From contig CAJODQ010000008.1 in assembly GCA_905233345.1 (NCBI GenBank), positions 1 through 49,378 on the forward strand: a DNA stretch of 49,378 nucleotides, written 5' to 3'. This document shows, piece by piece, positions 8,011-16,292 of this stretch (the first letter of the stretch is position 1; every line of letters begins with the position of its first letter). The DNA comes from an uncultured Bacteroidales bacterium (GTDB lineage Bacteria; Bacteroidota; Bacteroidia; Bacteroidales; UBA932). The translations under genes were made by a program, and so were the position numbers. Under the pieces are notes generated by a model, which was given only the letters and a program-made list of their open reading frames with translations, did no database searches and was not told where the DNA came from.

Positions 8011-8828
8011 GACCCATGCGCAACCGACTCTTCCTGGCGGTGTTCTCCGCCCTTCTGCTGCTGACCGCTTGCCGGAGCCAGTATGAAGCCATCCTGTATG
8101 GCGGCGATACCGAAGCCAAATACAAACTGGCTTTCGACCTCTTCGAGGCCAAGAAATACGCCAAGGCCGCCGAAGCCTTCGAAGCCCTCTCCATGGATAC
8201 CCGCGGCACCGCCCAGGACGACACCGTCCAGTTCTACTGGGGCCTGAGCAACTACCGCTACGGCGACTACATGACGGCTGAGAGCAATCTCAACCAATTT
8301 ATCGCTACCTTCCCCCTGAGTCCTTTCCTTGAGGAGGCCCAGTTCATCCGCCTCGACTGCCTCTATCGCAGCACCTACCGCTACGAACTGGATCCGCTGC
8401 CCACCCACCGGGCCCTCGCCGAGATGGATGTCTTCCAGCGTGAGAACCCCAAGTCTCAATACCACGACCAGGTGGCTGCCAAGATGGACGACCTGAACGA
8501 CCGCCTCGAACTCAAGGCCTACAAGGCTGCCTACCTCTACTACCACATGGAGGACTACCAGGCCGCCCATTATGCCCTCAAGAACGTACTCAAGGACAAT
8601 GCGGACAACCGGTACCGTGAGGAAATCCTCTACTACACGGCCATGTCCGCCTACAAATATGCCTACAACAGCGTGCCCGACAAACAGCGGGAACGCTACC
8701 TCGTCTTTGTGGATGACTATTTCAACATGGTGAGCGAATTCCCCGACTCGAAGTATTCGAAATCCCTGGAACCGCTCTACCAGAAAGCCCAGAAACAATT
8801 GAAGAAAACCGATAACGAAAATGGATAA
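8007..8828 (+). CDS. bamD: Outer-membrane assembly lipoprotein BamD
   Basis: BamD is the essential TPR lipoprotein of the BAM complex that inserts beta-barrel proteins. The product (273 residues from 8007) has a lipoprotein signal ending in LTAC (Cys22). TPR-like helical repeats follow: KLAFDLFEAKKYAKAAEAFE, then YYHMEDYQAAHYALKNV, with tyrosine-rich pairs typical of Bacteroidota BamD. An ATG at 8016 is also possible. It overlaps trxB by 4 nt and rpoZ by 8 nt. The partner bamA is in the same window at 16293. Confidence 0.9.
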
Positions 8829-9147
8829 CCAGAAAATCGCCCAGGTGCCCACCAACACCGTCACCCGGAATCTGGCGGACTTCGCCGCCCCGACCGGAAA
8901 TGTCTACGAGAGTGTGATGATCATCGCCAAGCGCTCCAACCAGATCGCTGCCGATATCAAGCAGGAACTCAACCACAAACTGGAAGAGTTCACCAACTAC
9001 GCCGACACCCTCGAAGAGACCTTTGAAAACCGCGAGCAGATCGAGATTTCCAAATACTATGAGCGTCTTCCCAAGCCGGTGCTCATCGCCACAAAAGAAT
9101 TCCAGGACGGGAAGATCTATTATCGCCGGGCAGAGAAGACGGAATAA
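8821..9147 (+). CDS. rpoZ: RNA polymerase omega subunit (Bacteroidota Rpb6-like form)
   Basis: The 108-residue protein matches the small RpoZ/Rpb6-type subunit that Bacteroidota encode after bamD. The conserved piece is YESVMIIAKRSNQIA (residues about 30-44), followed by charged helices and PKPVLIATKEF. It helps beta-prime folding and polymerase assembly. Its ATG lies inside the 3' end of bamD (8-nt overlap), implying translational coupling. recN follows after 9 nt. In several Bacteroides genomes coaBC and a DUF4835 gene lie between rpoZ and recN; here they do not. Confidence 0.85.
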   Translation: MDNQKIAQVPTNTVTRNLADFAAPTGNVYESVMIIAKRSNQIAADIKQELNHKLEEFTNYADTLEETFENREQIEISKYYERLPKPVLIATKEFQDGKIYYRRAEKTE

Positions 9148-9156
9148 CCGTTGACC

Positions 9157-10782
9157 ATGCTCAAGCGCCTGCTCATCGAAAACTACGCCCTGATCGATCA
9201 CCTGGATATCCTGTTTCCGGGTGGTCTTGTCATTATTACGGGGGAGACCGGTGCCGGCAAATCCATCCTGCTGGGTGCCCTCTCGCTCGTACTGGGCGGC
9301 CGCAGCGACGTGTCCGTCCTGCAGGACTCCGCACGCAACTGCGTGGTGGAGGCCGTTTTCGAGGAGGAAGGGAATGAGCGCATCTTCCGCCGCGTCGTGA
9401 CGCCGCAGGGGCGCTCGCGCGGCTTTATCGATGACGAGCCGGCCAGTGTGGAGATGCTCCGCGCCGCGGCAGGCCGTCTGGTCGACGTGCATGCCCAGCA
9501 CCAGCAGCTGCTGCTCTCGGAGCGTGATTTCCAGCGCACGGTGCTCGATTGCCATGCGGGCGCCCGGGAAGCCTGGGCCACCCATCAGCAGAATTACCAG
9601 GCCTGGCTCGATGCCCGCGCCGCGCTCCAGGAACTCGAGGCGCGCGTCGCGGCCTCCGAAAAGGAGCACGACTACCTGGAATACCAATACCGGCAGCTGG
9701 AAGAGGCTGCCCTGCGGGAAGGCGAGATGGATGCGCTCGATGCCGAGCAGCGCCGCCTGGCCCACAGCGAAGCCGTGCGTGAGCAACTCTCCCGCGTGGA
9801 GCAGCTTTTCGAAGGCACCGACGGATCGCTGGAATCCCGCCTCAAGGAAGCGACGGCCGCACTGGAACGTGTCGCCCCGTACTTCCCTGAATTCGAAGCC
9901 TTCGGCGAGCGGATCGAATCGGCCCGCATTGAGCTGAAGGACATCCGCGACGAGGTCACTGTGCGGAGCGAAAAGGTGCAGTACGACCCCAAGCGCCTCG
10001 AAGAGGTGGAAAACCGCCTCGCTACTTTACACGCGTTGCTCCGCAAGTTCCATGTTTCCACTGAATCGGAATTGATCGCTGTGCGCGAAGAGCTTTCCTC
10101 CCGCCTGGGCGCCGGTATTGACGACCGGCAGGCCTGTGCGCGCCTGCGGAAGCAGGTGGATGATGCGGAGGCCGCTTGCCAGCGTTCGGCCGAGGCCTTG
10201 CATGCTTTGCGGGTGAAAGCGGCGCCGGGAATCTCCGCGCTGCTGCAGGAACAGGTCCGGGCATTGGAGTTGCCGCGGGCCCGTTTTTCTGTTCAGCTGG
10301 AGGAACGCTCCCAGTGGGGCCCGGACGGCAGCGATGAGATCTGCTTTCTCTTCGATGCCAACGAGCGCGGCCTGCAGCCGCTCTCTAAATGTGCCAGCGG
10401 TGGGGAACTTTCCCGTATCATGCTTTGCATCAAGGCATTGCTGGCGGAGTACCAGGGTATGCCGACCCTGATTTTCGATGAGATCGACAGCGGCGTTTCC
10501 GGCAGCGTCGCCGAGAAGATGGGCCGCCTGATCGCCGACATGGGCCGGCGCATGCAGGTGATGGCCATCACCCACCTGCCGCAGGTGGCCAGCCAGGGAT
10601 GTGCGCATCTGCTGGTCTATAAGGAAGAAGGCCCGCAGGGCCTTCGAACGGCCATCCGCCCCCTGACGGGCGAAGAACGGGTACGGGAAGTCGCCCGGAT
10701 GCTGAGCGGGGCCGACATTACGCCGGAGGCACTGGCCAATGCCCGTGTCCTGTTGGAAAGAAACAAATCAAAAAACTACTGA
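9157..10782 (+). CDS. recN: DNA repair ATPase RecN
   Basis: RecN is an SMC-like ATPase acting in double-strand-break repair. The 541-residue product has Walker A GETGAGKS (29-36), long coiled-coil arms (about 150-370, rich in Glu/Leu/Arg), the ABC signature region [11 protein letters not shown], Walker [13 protein letters not shown] (about 437-448) and the H-loop TH. The ATG at 9157 ([12 protein letters not shown]) fits the family N-terminus better than the TTG at 9151. nagB begins 1 nt after its stop. Confidence 0.95.
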   Translation: MLKRLLIENYALIDHLDILFPGGLVIITGETGAGKSILLGALSLVLGGRSDVSVLQDSARNCVVEAVFEEEGNERIFRRVVTPQGRSRGFIDDEPASVEMLRAAAGRLVDVHAQHQQLLLSERDFQRTVLDCHAGAREAWATHQQNYQAWLDARAALQELEARVAASEKEHDYLEYQYRQLEEAALREGEMDALDAEQRRLAHSEAVREQLSRVEQLFEGTDGSLESRLKEATAALERVAPYFPEFEAFGERIESARIELKDIRDEVTVRSEKVQYDPKRLEEVENRLATLHALLRKFHVSTESELIAVREELSSRLGAGIDDRQACARLRKQVDDAEAACQRSAEALHALRVKAAPGISALLQEQVRALELPRARFSVQLEERSQWGPDGSDEICFLFDANERGLQPLSKCASGGELSRIMLCIKALLAEYQGMPTLIFDEIDSGVSGSVAEKMGRLIADMGRRMQVMAITHLPQVASQGCAHLLVYKEEGPQGLRTAIRPLTGEERVREVARMLSGADITPEALANARVLLERNKSKNY

Positions 10783-10783
10783 T

Positions 10784-11596
10784 ATGCGTCTGATCATTCA
10801 AGAATCGTATGGAAAGATGTCGCAGTGGGCTGCGGCATACATCGTCAAACGGATCAATGAATTCCAGCCTACGCCGGAGCGTCCCTTCGTCCTGGGCCTC
10901 CCGACCGGTTCGACGCCGATCGGCACCTACAAGGAGCTGATCCACCTCTACCAGATCGGCAAGGTCTCCTTCAAGAACGTGGTGACCTTCAACATGGACG
11001 AGTACATCGGCATCCCGCAGGACCACCCGGAGAGCTACCACACTTTCATGTGGAGCAACTTCTTCTCGCACATCGACATCCCTGCCGAGAACGTGAATAT
11101 CCTCGACGGCAACGCCGATGACCCTGAGCTGGAGTGCGCCACCTACGAGGCGAAGATCGCTTCCTACGGCGGCATCAACCTGTTCATGGGCGGCATCGGC
11201 CCCGACGGCCACATTGCCTTTAACGAGCCGGGCTCTTCGCTCAACTCGCGCACCCGCGTCAAGTCGCTGACCACCGATACGATCATCGCCAACTCCCGCT
11301 TCTTCAACAACGACATCAACCAGGTGCCCAAGAACGCCCTGACCGTCGGTGTGGCAACGATCATGGATGCCGAAGAGGTGATGATCCTGGCCAACGGCCA
11401 CAACAAGGCCCGCGCCCTGGCCCACGCCGTGGAGGGCTCCGTCAATCACATGTGGACCATCTCCGTCCTCCAGATGCACCCCAAGGGCATCATCGTCTGC
11501 GACGACGCGGCCACCGTGGAACTCAAGGTCGGCACGGTCAATTACTTCAAGGACATCGAGAAAATGAATCTCGATCCTACTTCGATATTACGATAG
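10784..11596 (+). CDS. nagB: Glucosamine-6-phosphate deaminase
   Basis: NagB converts glucosamine-6-phosphate to fructose-6-phosphate plus ammonia, feeding amino sugars into glycolysis. The 270-residue length and residues align with the E. coli enzyme: Asp72 (MDEY) and the [10 protein letters not shown] block holding Asp141, His143 and Glu148. The ATG at 10784 gives the family start MRLII and lies 1 nt after the recN stop. No nagA or transporter gene is nearby. Its 3' end overlaps the convergent LysM-protein gene by 20 bp. Confidence 0.95.
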   Translation: MRLIIQESYGKMSQWAAAYIVKRINEFQPTPERPFVLGLPTGSTPIGTYKELIHLYQIGKVSFKNVVTFNMDEYIGIPQDHPESYHTFMWSNFFSHIDIPAENVNILDGNADDPELECATYEAKIASYGGINLFMGGIGPDGHIAFNEPGSSLNSRTRVKSLTTDTIIANSRFFNNDINQVPKNALTVGVATIMDAEEVMILANGHNKARALAHAVEGSVNHMWTISVLQMHPKGIIVCDDAATVELKVGTVNYFKDIEKMNLDPTSILR

Positions 11597-13271
11597 AGAA
11601 ATCCTCCTTGTCGTACACGAGATTGCGGGTGGCGTGGTTGCGCCATCCGCTTTTTTCATCCTCGCGCACAAAGTGGATGTTGCAGTGGAGGAGCTGCTGC
11701 GGATGCATGTCGGCATGATCGATGAAGGCCGAACCCTGCTGCATCAGCGACATGATGAAATAGCTCATCACATCGTGGCCCTGGAAGGCGAAGTCGTCGG
11801 GCTCAGCGTAGTAAAAGGCCCTGTACTTCCGCACGAAATCCTGGTCGTCGGGATTGCTGTAGTCAATGAAATAGGGGACGGAGGTGCGCACGCCCAGGTT
11901 GAAGAGGGCGTCGGGATCGGAGGTCTCGTAGTTGCGCACGCGGTTGGTGCACCACACCTGCATGGGCACGTGCTGCTTCGAGAGTGCGTTGAGGGCGCTG
12001 ATCACCTCGGCGGTGAACATGCGGTTCTCGGAGCCGATCACCACGCGGGCGGGTTCGAGGCGGGAAGCCGCGCTCACCAGGTTGGGCAGTTCCGTCAGGG
12101 AAACCCTGCGGTAGGAGATGCCGTCGGCGTGCAGCAGTTCTTCAAAGCGCTGGATCAGCGCGGTTTCGTTGGTGGTGTTGCTGGTGACCAGGTAGACCGG
12201 TCCCTGGTTCCGGCCGCGCACGCTGGCAACCAGGTTGCTGAGCTGCGTGCTTGTGGAGGCGGGGGCCTGGAAAAAGAAGGGATGCGTGTCAGCCAGCGAA
12301 TCGGCCTTGTGGTCGAGCGGGGATACGAGGATCACGCCGTTCTGGTCGGAGAAACTGAGGAAGGGATCGAGCGTGGAAGCCTCCACAGGGCCGATCACCA
12401 CGTCGCTCTCCCGGAACTTGGGATCGTCGAGGATGCTTTGGGCACCCTGCGCCAGGTCGTAGACGTTGAGGATGACGTGGGCGCCTTTCTCTTTCTGCTC
12501 CTCAACGGCCATCAGGGCGCCGCTGTAGAAATTCAGGAACTGCGAGGCAGGCGTGGAACTGGCGTTGAAGGGAAGCACCAGCGCAATGTGGATGGGCTCA
12601 GCGGCGTTGTACCAATGCTGCTTGCGCACCGGCGTCACCGGGGCTTCCGGCTCCTCGTCCTCGTTTTTCGTGAGGGTGTCGGGCTCGTCGTCGGGATCCT
12701 CGTCGGGCGCTGCGGCATTGCTGCGCTCCTTGTAGACCGGAATCAGCAGGGTCTTGCCGCGGATGCTGTCGGTATCCTTGAGTCCGTTGTAGGCCAGCAG
12801 CTCGGCTACGCTGATCTTGTATTTGCGGGCGATGGAAGAGATGGATTCATACCAGCGGACCGGGTGCTCAATGACCCGGTCGATCTCCAGCGTGGAGTCG
12901 TCCTCGAAGCTCTCTTCGGATTCCACCTGCCGGGTTTCGGGTTCCGTCTTCTCTTCCTTCTGAATTTCTTCAGCCGGTTTGGCTGCTGCCGCCTGGGCAT
13001 TCGCGTCGGTAACGGGGACGAAAAGGATGGAGCCCGCCTTCAGCCCGTCCTTTGCATCAGGATTGGCTGCGACGAGCTCCTCTTGCGTCACGCCATACGC
13101 CTTGGCGATCGAAAACAGGGTCTGCTTGGGAAGCACCTTGTGGACAAAGTAGACTTTGCCGCCGACGTTCGCTTTCTCTTTGGAAACCACGACGTCAGGG
13201 ACATCGTATCCCTGTGCGTACAGGGACGGGGCTGCCAGTAGCAGGAACAGGATCAGGGCAAGGCGCTTCAT
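11577..13271 (-). CDS. LysM and periplasmic-binding-fold envelope protein
   Basis: The 564-residue exported protein has a signal peptide (cleavage near YAQ, residue 20) and two LysM modules for peptidoglycan binding (about 41-87, [13 protein letters not shown]; about 135-180, [13 protein letters not shown]). An acidic Pro/Glu linker follows. The C-terminal half (about 225-560) resembles type-1 periplasmic-binding proteins ([21 protein letters not shown]). This architecture recurs in Bacteroidota, but no function is established to my knowledge. A wall-bound sensor, or an LpoA-like activator of peptidoglycan synthesis, is conceivable from the fold alone. It follows the OmpH-like gene by 15 nt, so the pair is one operon. 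Confidence 0.75.
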   Translation of the reverse strand: MKRLALILFLLLAAPSLYAQGYDVPDVVVSKEKANVGGKVYFVHKVLPKQTLFSIAKAYGVTQEELVAANPDAKDGLKAGSILFVPVTDANAQAAAAKPAEEIQKEEKTEPETRQVESEESFEDDSTLEIDRVIEHPVRWYESISSIARKYKISVAELLAYNGLKDTDSIRGKTLLIPVYKERSNAAAPDEDPDDEPDTLTKNEDEEPEAPVTPVRKQHWYNAAEPIHIALVLPFNASSTPASQFLNFYSGALMAVEEQKEKGAHVILNVYDLAQGAQSILDDPKFRESDVVIGPVEASTLDPFLSFSDQNGVILVSPLDHKADSLADTHPFFFQAPASTSTQLSNLVASVRGRNQGPVYLVTSNTTNETALIQRFEELLHADGISYRRVSLTELPNLVSAASRLEPARVVIGSENRMFTAEVISALNALSKQHVPMQVWCTNRVRNYETSDPDALFNLGVRTSVPYFIDYSNPDDQDFVRKYRAFYYAEPDDFAFQGHDVMSYFIMSLMQQGSAFIDHADMHPQQLLHCNIHFVREDEKSGWRNHATRNLVYDKEDFSIVISK

Positions 13272-13286
13272 GGGCGGCAGGCGATG

Positions 13287-13907
13287 TTATTCGCTCTTTT
13301 TGGTGTTGTTGCGGGTCTTGATGTATTCGGCGTTGAGGCCTTCCACGATCTCCTGGGTGATGTCGAGGGCCGGGGAGCCGACGATCACCACGTTCGAAGC
13401 CTCGGTGGTGGTCAGGATGGCGGCAAAGTTGTGCTCAGCGTTGTAGGCCTCCAGATATTGCTGGATGGCGAACATCACCTGGTTGAGGAGCACCTGGCTC
13501 TCTTCGGCGAGCTCCTGCTGCTTCTGGGCAGCCTCGTTCTGGAGGTTGGCCTGACGCTGCTGCAGTGCGGCGTTCTGCTGCTCGGCGGCGGAACGGGTGA
13601 GCAGGCCCTTGTTGATCTGGTTCTCAAAGTTTTTGATGTCGCTCTCGAGCTTGCGGGCCTTCTTGTTGAGGTCGCTGTCGACGGTCTGGGCCTTGGCCTC
13701 GAAGGCGGACTGCAGGTCGCTGTACATGTCGTACTGCATCATCAGGGTGTCGAGGCGGAGGTAAACGATGTCGCCGGCCACGGCCTGGATGCCATCGGTG
13801 CTTTCAACGGGCTTGTGGTGGGTCTTCGGCTGGGTGAGCGTGAGAATCAGGGCAGCCACTGCCGCGATGCAGGCAATGATGCTCAGGATAAGGGGAGTCT
13901 GTTTCAT
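13287..13907 (-). CDS. OmpH/Skp-family periplasmic protein (membrane-anchored)
   Basis: This 206-residue protein has an N-terminal hydrophobic segment (residues 5-25) without a clear cleavage site, then the Skp pattern: a short beta region (VYLRLDTLMMQYDMY), a long Gln/Ala/Glu-rich coiled coil (about 60-150) and a return strand (NVVIVGSPALDIT). Skp proteins hold unfolded outer-membrane proteins in the periplasm. It is the third Skp-like gene in the window, set apart from the bamA-linked pair and paired instead with the LysM protein. Its own -7 box lies 44 nt upstream. Confidence 0.8.
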   Translation of the reverse strand: MKQTPLILSIIACIAAVAALILTLTQPKTHHKPVESTDGIQAVAGDIVYLRLDTLMMQYDMYSDLQSAFEAKAQTVDSDLNKKARKLESDIKNFENQINKGLLTRSAAEQQNAALQQRQANLQNEAAQKQQELAEESQVLLNQVMFAIQQYLEAYNAEHNFAAILTTTEASNVVIVGSPALDITQEIVEGLNAEYIKTRNNTKKSE

Positions 13908-13951
13908 TGTATTGTTTAAAAAAATATAAATTCGTGCAATCGTGCAAGCTG

Positions 13952-13959
13952 CAAAGATA
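13952..13959 (-). promoter_or_regulatory. -7 box of the OmpH-like/LysM operon
   Basis: TATCTTTG on the minus strand lies just after the pdxJ stop. Transcription would start near 13947, giving about 40 nt of leader. Confidence 0.6.
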
Positions 13960-13965
13960 AGAATT

Positions 13966-14679
13966 TTATTTCAACTCTCCCAAATAAGCTTGTATGGTGC
14001 GTTCCAGGCCCAGGTACAGGGCGTCGCTGATAAGGGCGTGGCCGATCGATACTTCGAGCAGGCCGGGGATGTTTTCGTGGAAGTAACGCAGGTTCTCTGT
14101 GTTGAGGTCGTGTCCGGCGTTGAGCCCGAGCCCGAGGCGCACGGCTTCGCAGGCGGCTTCATAATAAGGTGCGATGGCCTGTTCGCGGTTCTCGGCATAG
14201 CCCGATGCATAGGCCTCGGTGTAGAGCTCCACGCGGTCGCAGCCCGTTTCGGCGGCGTAGCGGATCATCTCGACGACAGGGTCGACGAAGATGGAGACGC
14301 GGATGCCGTCGCGCTTGAAGACCCCGCAGATCTCCTTGAGGTAGGGGAGGTTGCGTTTGGTGTCCCAGCCGGCGTTCGAGGTGAGGACGTTGTTGGCGTC
14401 GGGCACCAGGGTCACCTGGGCGGGATGCACCTCCAGCACCAGGTCGCGGAAGCTGTCGATGGGGTTGCCCTCGATGTTGAATTCGGTGGTCAGTATGGGT
14501 TTGAGCGCCCGGACGTCCGCGTAGCGGATGTGGCGTTCGTCGGGCCGGGGATGGACCGTGATGCCCTGGGCGCCGAAACGCTCGCAGTCGACGGCGGCCT
14601 TCAGGACGTCGGGCACATTGCCGCCGCGCGCATTGCGCAGCGTGGCAATCTTATTGATATTAACACTTAATTTGGTCAT
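13966..14679 (-). CDS. pdxJ: Pyridoxine 5'-phosphate synthase
   Basis: PdxJ condenses 1-deoxyxylulose-5-phosphate with 3-amino-2-oxopropyl phosphate to make pyridoxine 5'-phosphate (vitamin B6). The 237-residue product shows the family start [18 protein letters not shown], the catalytic [10 protein letters not shown] block, and the GHDLNTENL phosphate-binding region. The ATG at 14679 is chosen because it opens the conserved N-terminus; an earlier in-frame codon at 14709 lies beyond the promoter box. It is divergent from nadK, with only 32 bp between the two start codons. Confidence 0.95.
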   Translation of the reverse strand: MTKLSVNINKIATLRNARGGNVPDVLKAAVDCERFGAQGITVHPRPDERHIRYADVRALKPILTTEFNIEGNPIDSFRDLVLEVHPAQVTLVPDANNVLTSNAGWDTKRNLPYLKEICGVFKRDGIRVSIFVDPVVEMIRYAAETGCDRVELYTEAYASGYAENREQAIAPYYEAACEAVRLGLGLNAGHDLNTENLRYFHENIPGLLEVSIGHALISDALYLGLERTIQAYLGELK

Positions 14680-14685
14680 GACACG

Positions 14686-14702
14686 CAAAATTAATAATTT
14701 TG
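14686..14702. promoter_or_regulatory. Back-to-back pdxJ/nadK -7 boxes in one palindrome
   Basis: CAAAATTA (14686-14693), one A, then TAATTTTG (14695-14702) is a perfect 8-bp inverted repeat. Each half is a TAnnTTTG box, one for each divergent gene. The boxes end 6 nt before the pdxJ ATG and 9 nt before the nadK ATG. Confidence 0.65.
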
Positions 14703-14711
14703 ACTTCAATT

Positions 14712-15533
14712 ATGAAAATTGCCTTATACAACCGCGACCGGAACGACGGAATCGAGGCGGTCAAGCTCCTGCTCCGCGAAAAAGGTGCCACTGTGGTGTC
14801 TTACAGGGAAGATTTTTCTTCGTACGAGGACTTGCCGGATGACACCGACCTGTTCCTGTCGCTCGGCGGCGACGGCACCTTCCTGCAGTCGCTCACGTTT
14901 GTGCGGGACCGCGGCATCCCGGTGGCCGGCATCAATTTCGGGCACCTGGGCTTCCTGACGACCGTCCGCGCCGACGACGCCGGCTGGGTCGATGCCCTGC
15001 TGTCGGGCAACTATACCGTGGAAGAGCGCTCCCTGCTGCGTGTGACCTGTGCGGAGCTGCCGGAGGATTTCTATCCCTTCGCGCTCAATGAGGTGTCGCT
15101 GCAGCGCCGTGAGGCGAGCATGCTGCAGGTGCAGGTGCGCATCGACGGCCGCGAACTGCCCACCTACTGGGCTGACGGCCTGGTGATCGCCACGCCCACG
15201 GGCAGCACGGCCTACAACCTGAGCGTGGGTGGCCCGGTGGTCATGCCCGCCTCCGAGGTGATGGTCATCGCGCCGATCGCCCCGCACAACCTCAATGTCC
15301 GCCCGCTCGTGGTGCCCATGGATGCCGGCGTCGAACTCACTTTCCGCACGCGGGGCGCCGATGCCCTGCTGACGCTCGACAACCGCGCCTGCGAGCTGCC
15401 CACTGAAACCACGGTGAGCCTTGCCCGCGGCCGATACGGCCTGCGCTACGTTTCCCTTTCCAACGACAATTTCATTCACGCGCTGCAGACCAAGCTCTTC
15501 TGGGGGGAGGACCGCCGCAACACCAACCGATAA
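14712..15533 (+). CDS. nadK: NAD kinase
   Basis: NadK phosphorylates NAD to NADP. The 273-residue sequence has the GGDGT motif (GGDGTFL, about 52-58), the NE/S region FALNEVSLQR, and the glycine-rich TPTGSTAYNLSVGGP that binds the nucleotide. The ATG at 14712 (MKIALYN) is the natural start, 9 nt after its -7 box. uppS starts 15 nt after its stop, so nadK-uppS form an operon leading into the envelope cluster. Confidence 0.95.
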   Translation: MKIALYNRDRNDGIEAVKLLLREKGATVVSYREDFSSYEDLPDDTDLFLSLGGDGTFLQSLTFVRDRGIPVAGINFGHLGFLTTVRADDAGWVDALLSGNYTVEERSLLRVTCAELPEDFYPFALNEVSLQRREASMLQVQVRIDGRELPTYWADGLVIATPTGSTAYNLSVGGPVVMPASEVMVIAPIAPHNLNVRPLVVPMDAGVELTFRTRGADALLTLDNRACELPTETTVSLARGRYGLRYVSLSNDNFIHALQTKLFWGEDRRNTNR

Positions 15534-15548
15534 TCCTTGTCATTTCCT

Positions 15549-16247
15549 ATGCAAGTTCCGCAACATATCAGCATCATCATGGACGGCAACGGCCGCTGGG
15601 CCAAGCAGAAAGGCCACCGTCGCCTCTTCGGGCACAAGTCCGGCGTGGAAGCCGTCCGCGACGTGACGACCTACTGCGCCGAAATCGGCGTGAAGTACCT
15701 GAGCCTGTTCGCCTTCTCGGAGGAGAACTGGGACCGCCCCGCCGACGAGGTGAAGGGCCTCATGGAACTCATGTTCAAGAGCATGCTCGACGAACGCGAC
15801 ACCCTGCTCAAGAACCAGATCCGTTTTCGGGTGATCGGCAACACCGACCATCTGTCGGCGTCACTGCTGGCCGCCATCCGCAAGCTGGAGGACGAGACGG
15901 CCGCCGGCAGCCGCATGACGATGATCGTCATGCTCAGCTACAGCGGCAAATGGGACATTCTCCAGGCCGCCCGCCACTATGCGGCCGACTGCCTGGCCGC
16001 CGGCGAGCAGCTGCCCGTCGACGAAGCGCGCTTCAGCGACTACCTGGCGACGGCCGGCGTGCCCGATCCCGACCTGCTGGTCCGCACCAGCGGAGAACAG
16101 CGCATCAGCAACTACATGTTGTGGCAAACCGCCTATACCGAGTTCTACTATTCGCCCGTACTTTGGCCTGATTTTCGTAGAAAGGACCTCGAGCAAGCAA
16201 TTTCCGACTTCAACAACCGTCAAAGAAGATACGGTAAAGTAGAATAA
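15549..16247 (+). CDS. uppS: Undecaprenyl diphosphate synthase
   Basis: UppS is a cis-prenyltransferase that makes the C55 lipid carrier of peptidoglycan and surface glycans. The 232-residue protein has the catalytic MDGNGRWA (Asp12), GHKSG, FSEENWDRP, and RTSGEQRISN motifs in the usual order. The ATG at 15549 (MQVPQH) is preferred to the TTG at 15537. A new -7 box follows its stop by 14 nt, driving bamA. Confidence 0.95.
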   Translation: MQVPQHISIIMDGNGRWAKQKGHRRLFGHKSGVEAVRDVTTYCAEIGVKYLSLFAFSEENWDRPADEVKGLMELMFKSMLDERDTLLKNQIRFRVIGNTDHLSASLLAAIRKLEDETAAGSRMTMIVMLSYSGKWDILQAARHYAADCLAAGEQLPVDEARFSDYLATAGVPDPDLLVRTSGEQRISNYMLWQTAYTEFYYSPVLWPDFRRKDLEQAISDFNNRQRRYGKVE

Positions 16248-16261
16248 GTCGAAAATTTGTA

Positions 16262-16269
16262 TAACTTTG
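16262..16269 (+). promoter_or_regulatory. -7 box of bamA
   Basis: TAACTTTG lies between the uppS stop and the bamA ATG (23 nt before it). No -33 box is evident at the usual distance. Confidence 0.55.
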
Positions 16270-16292
16270 TAAGTCTATTCGGCAAGGATTTG

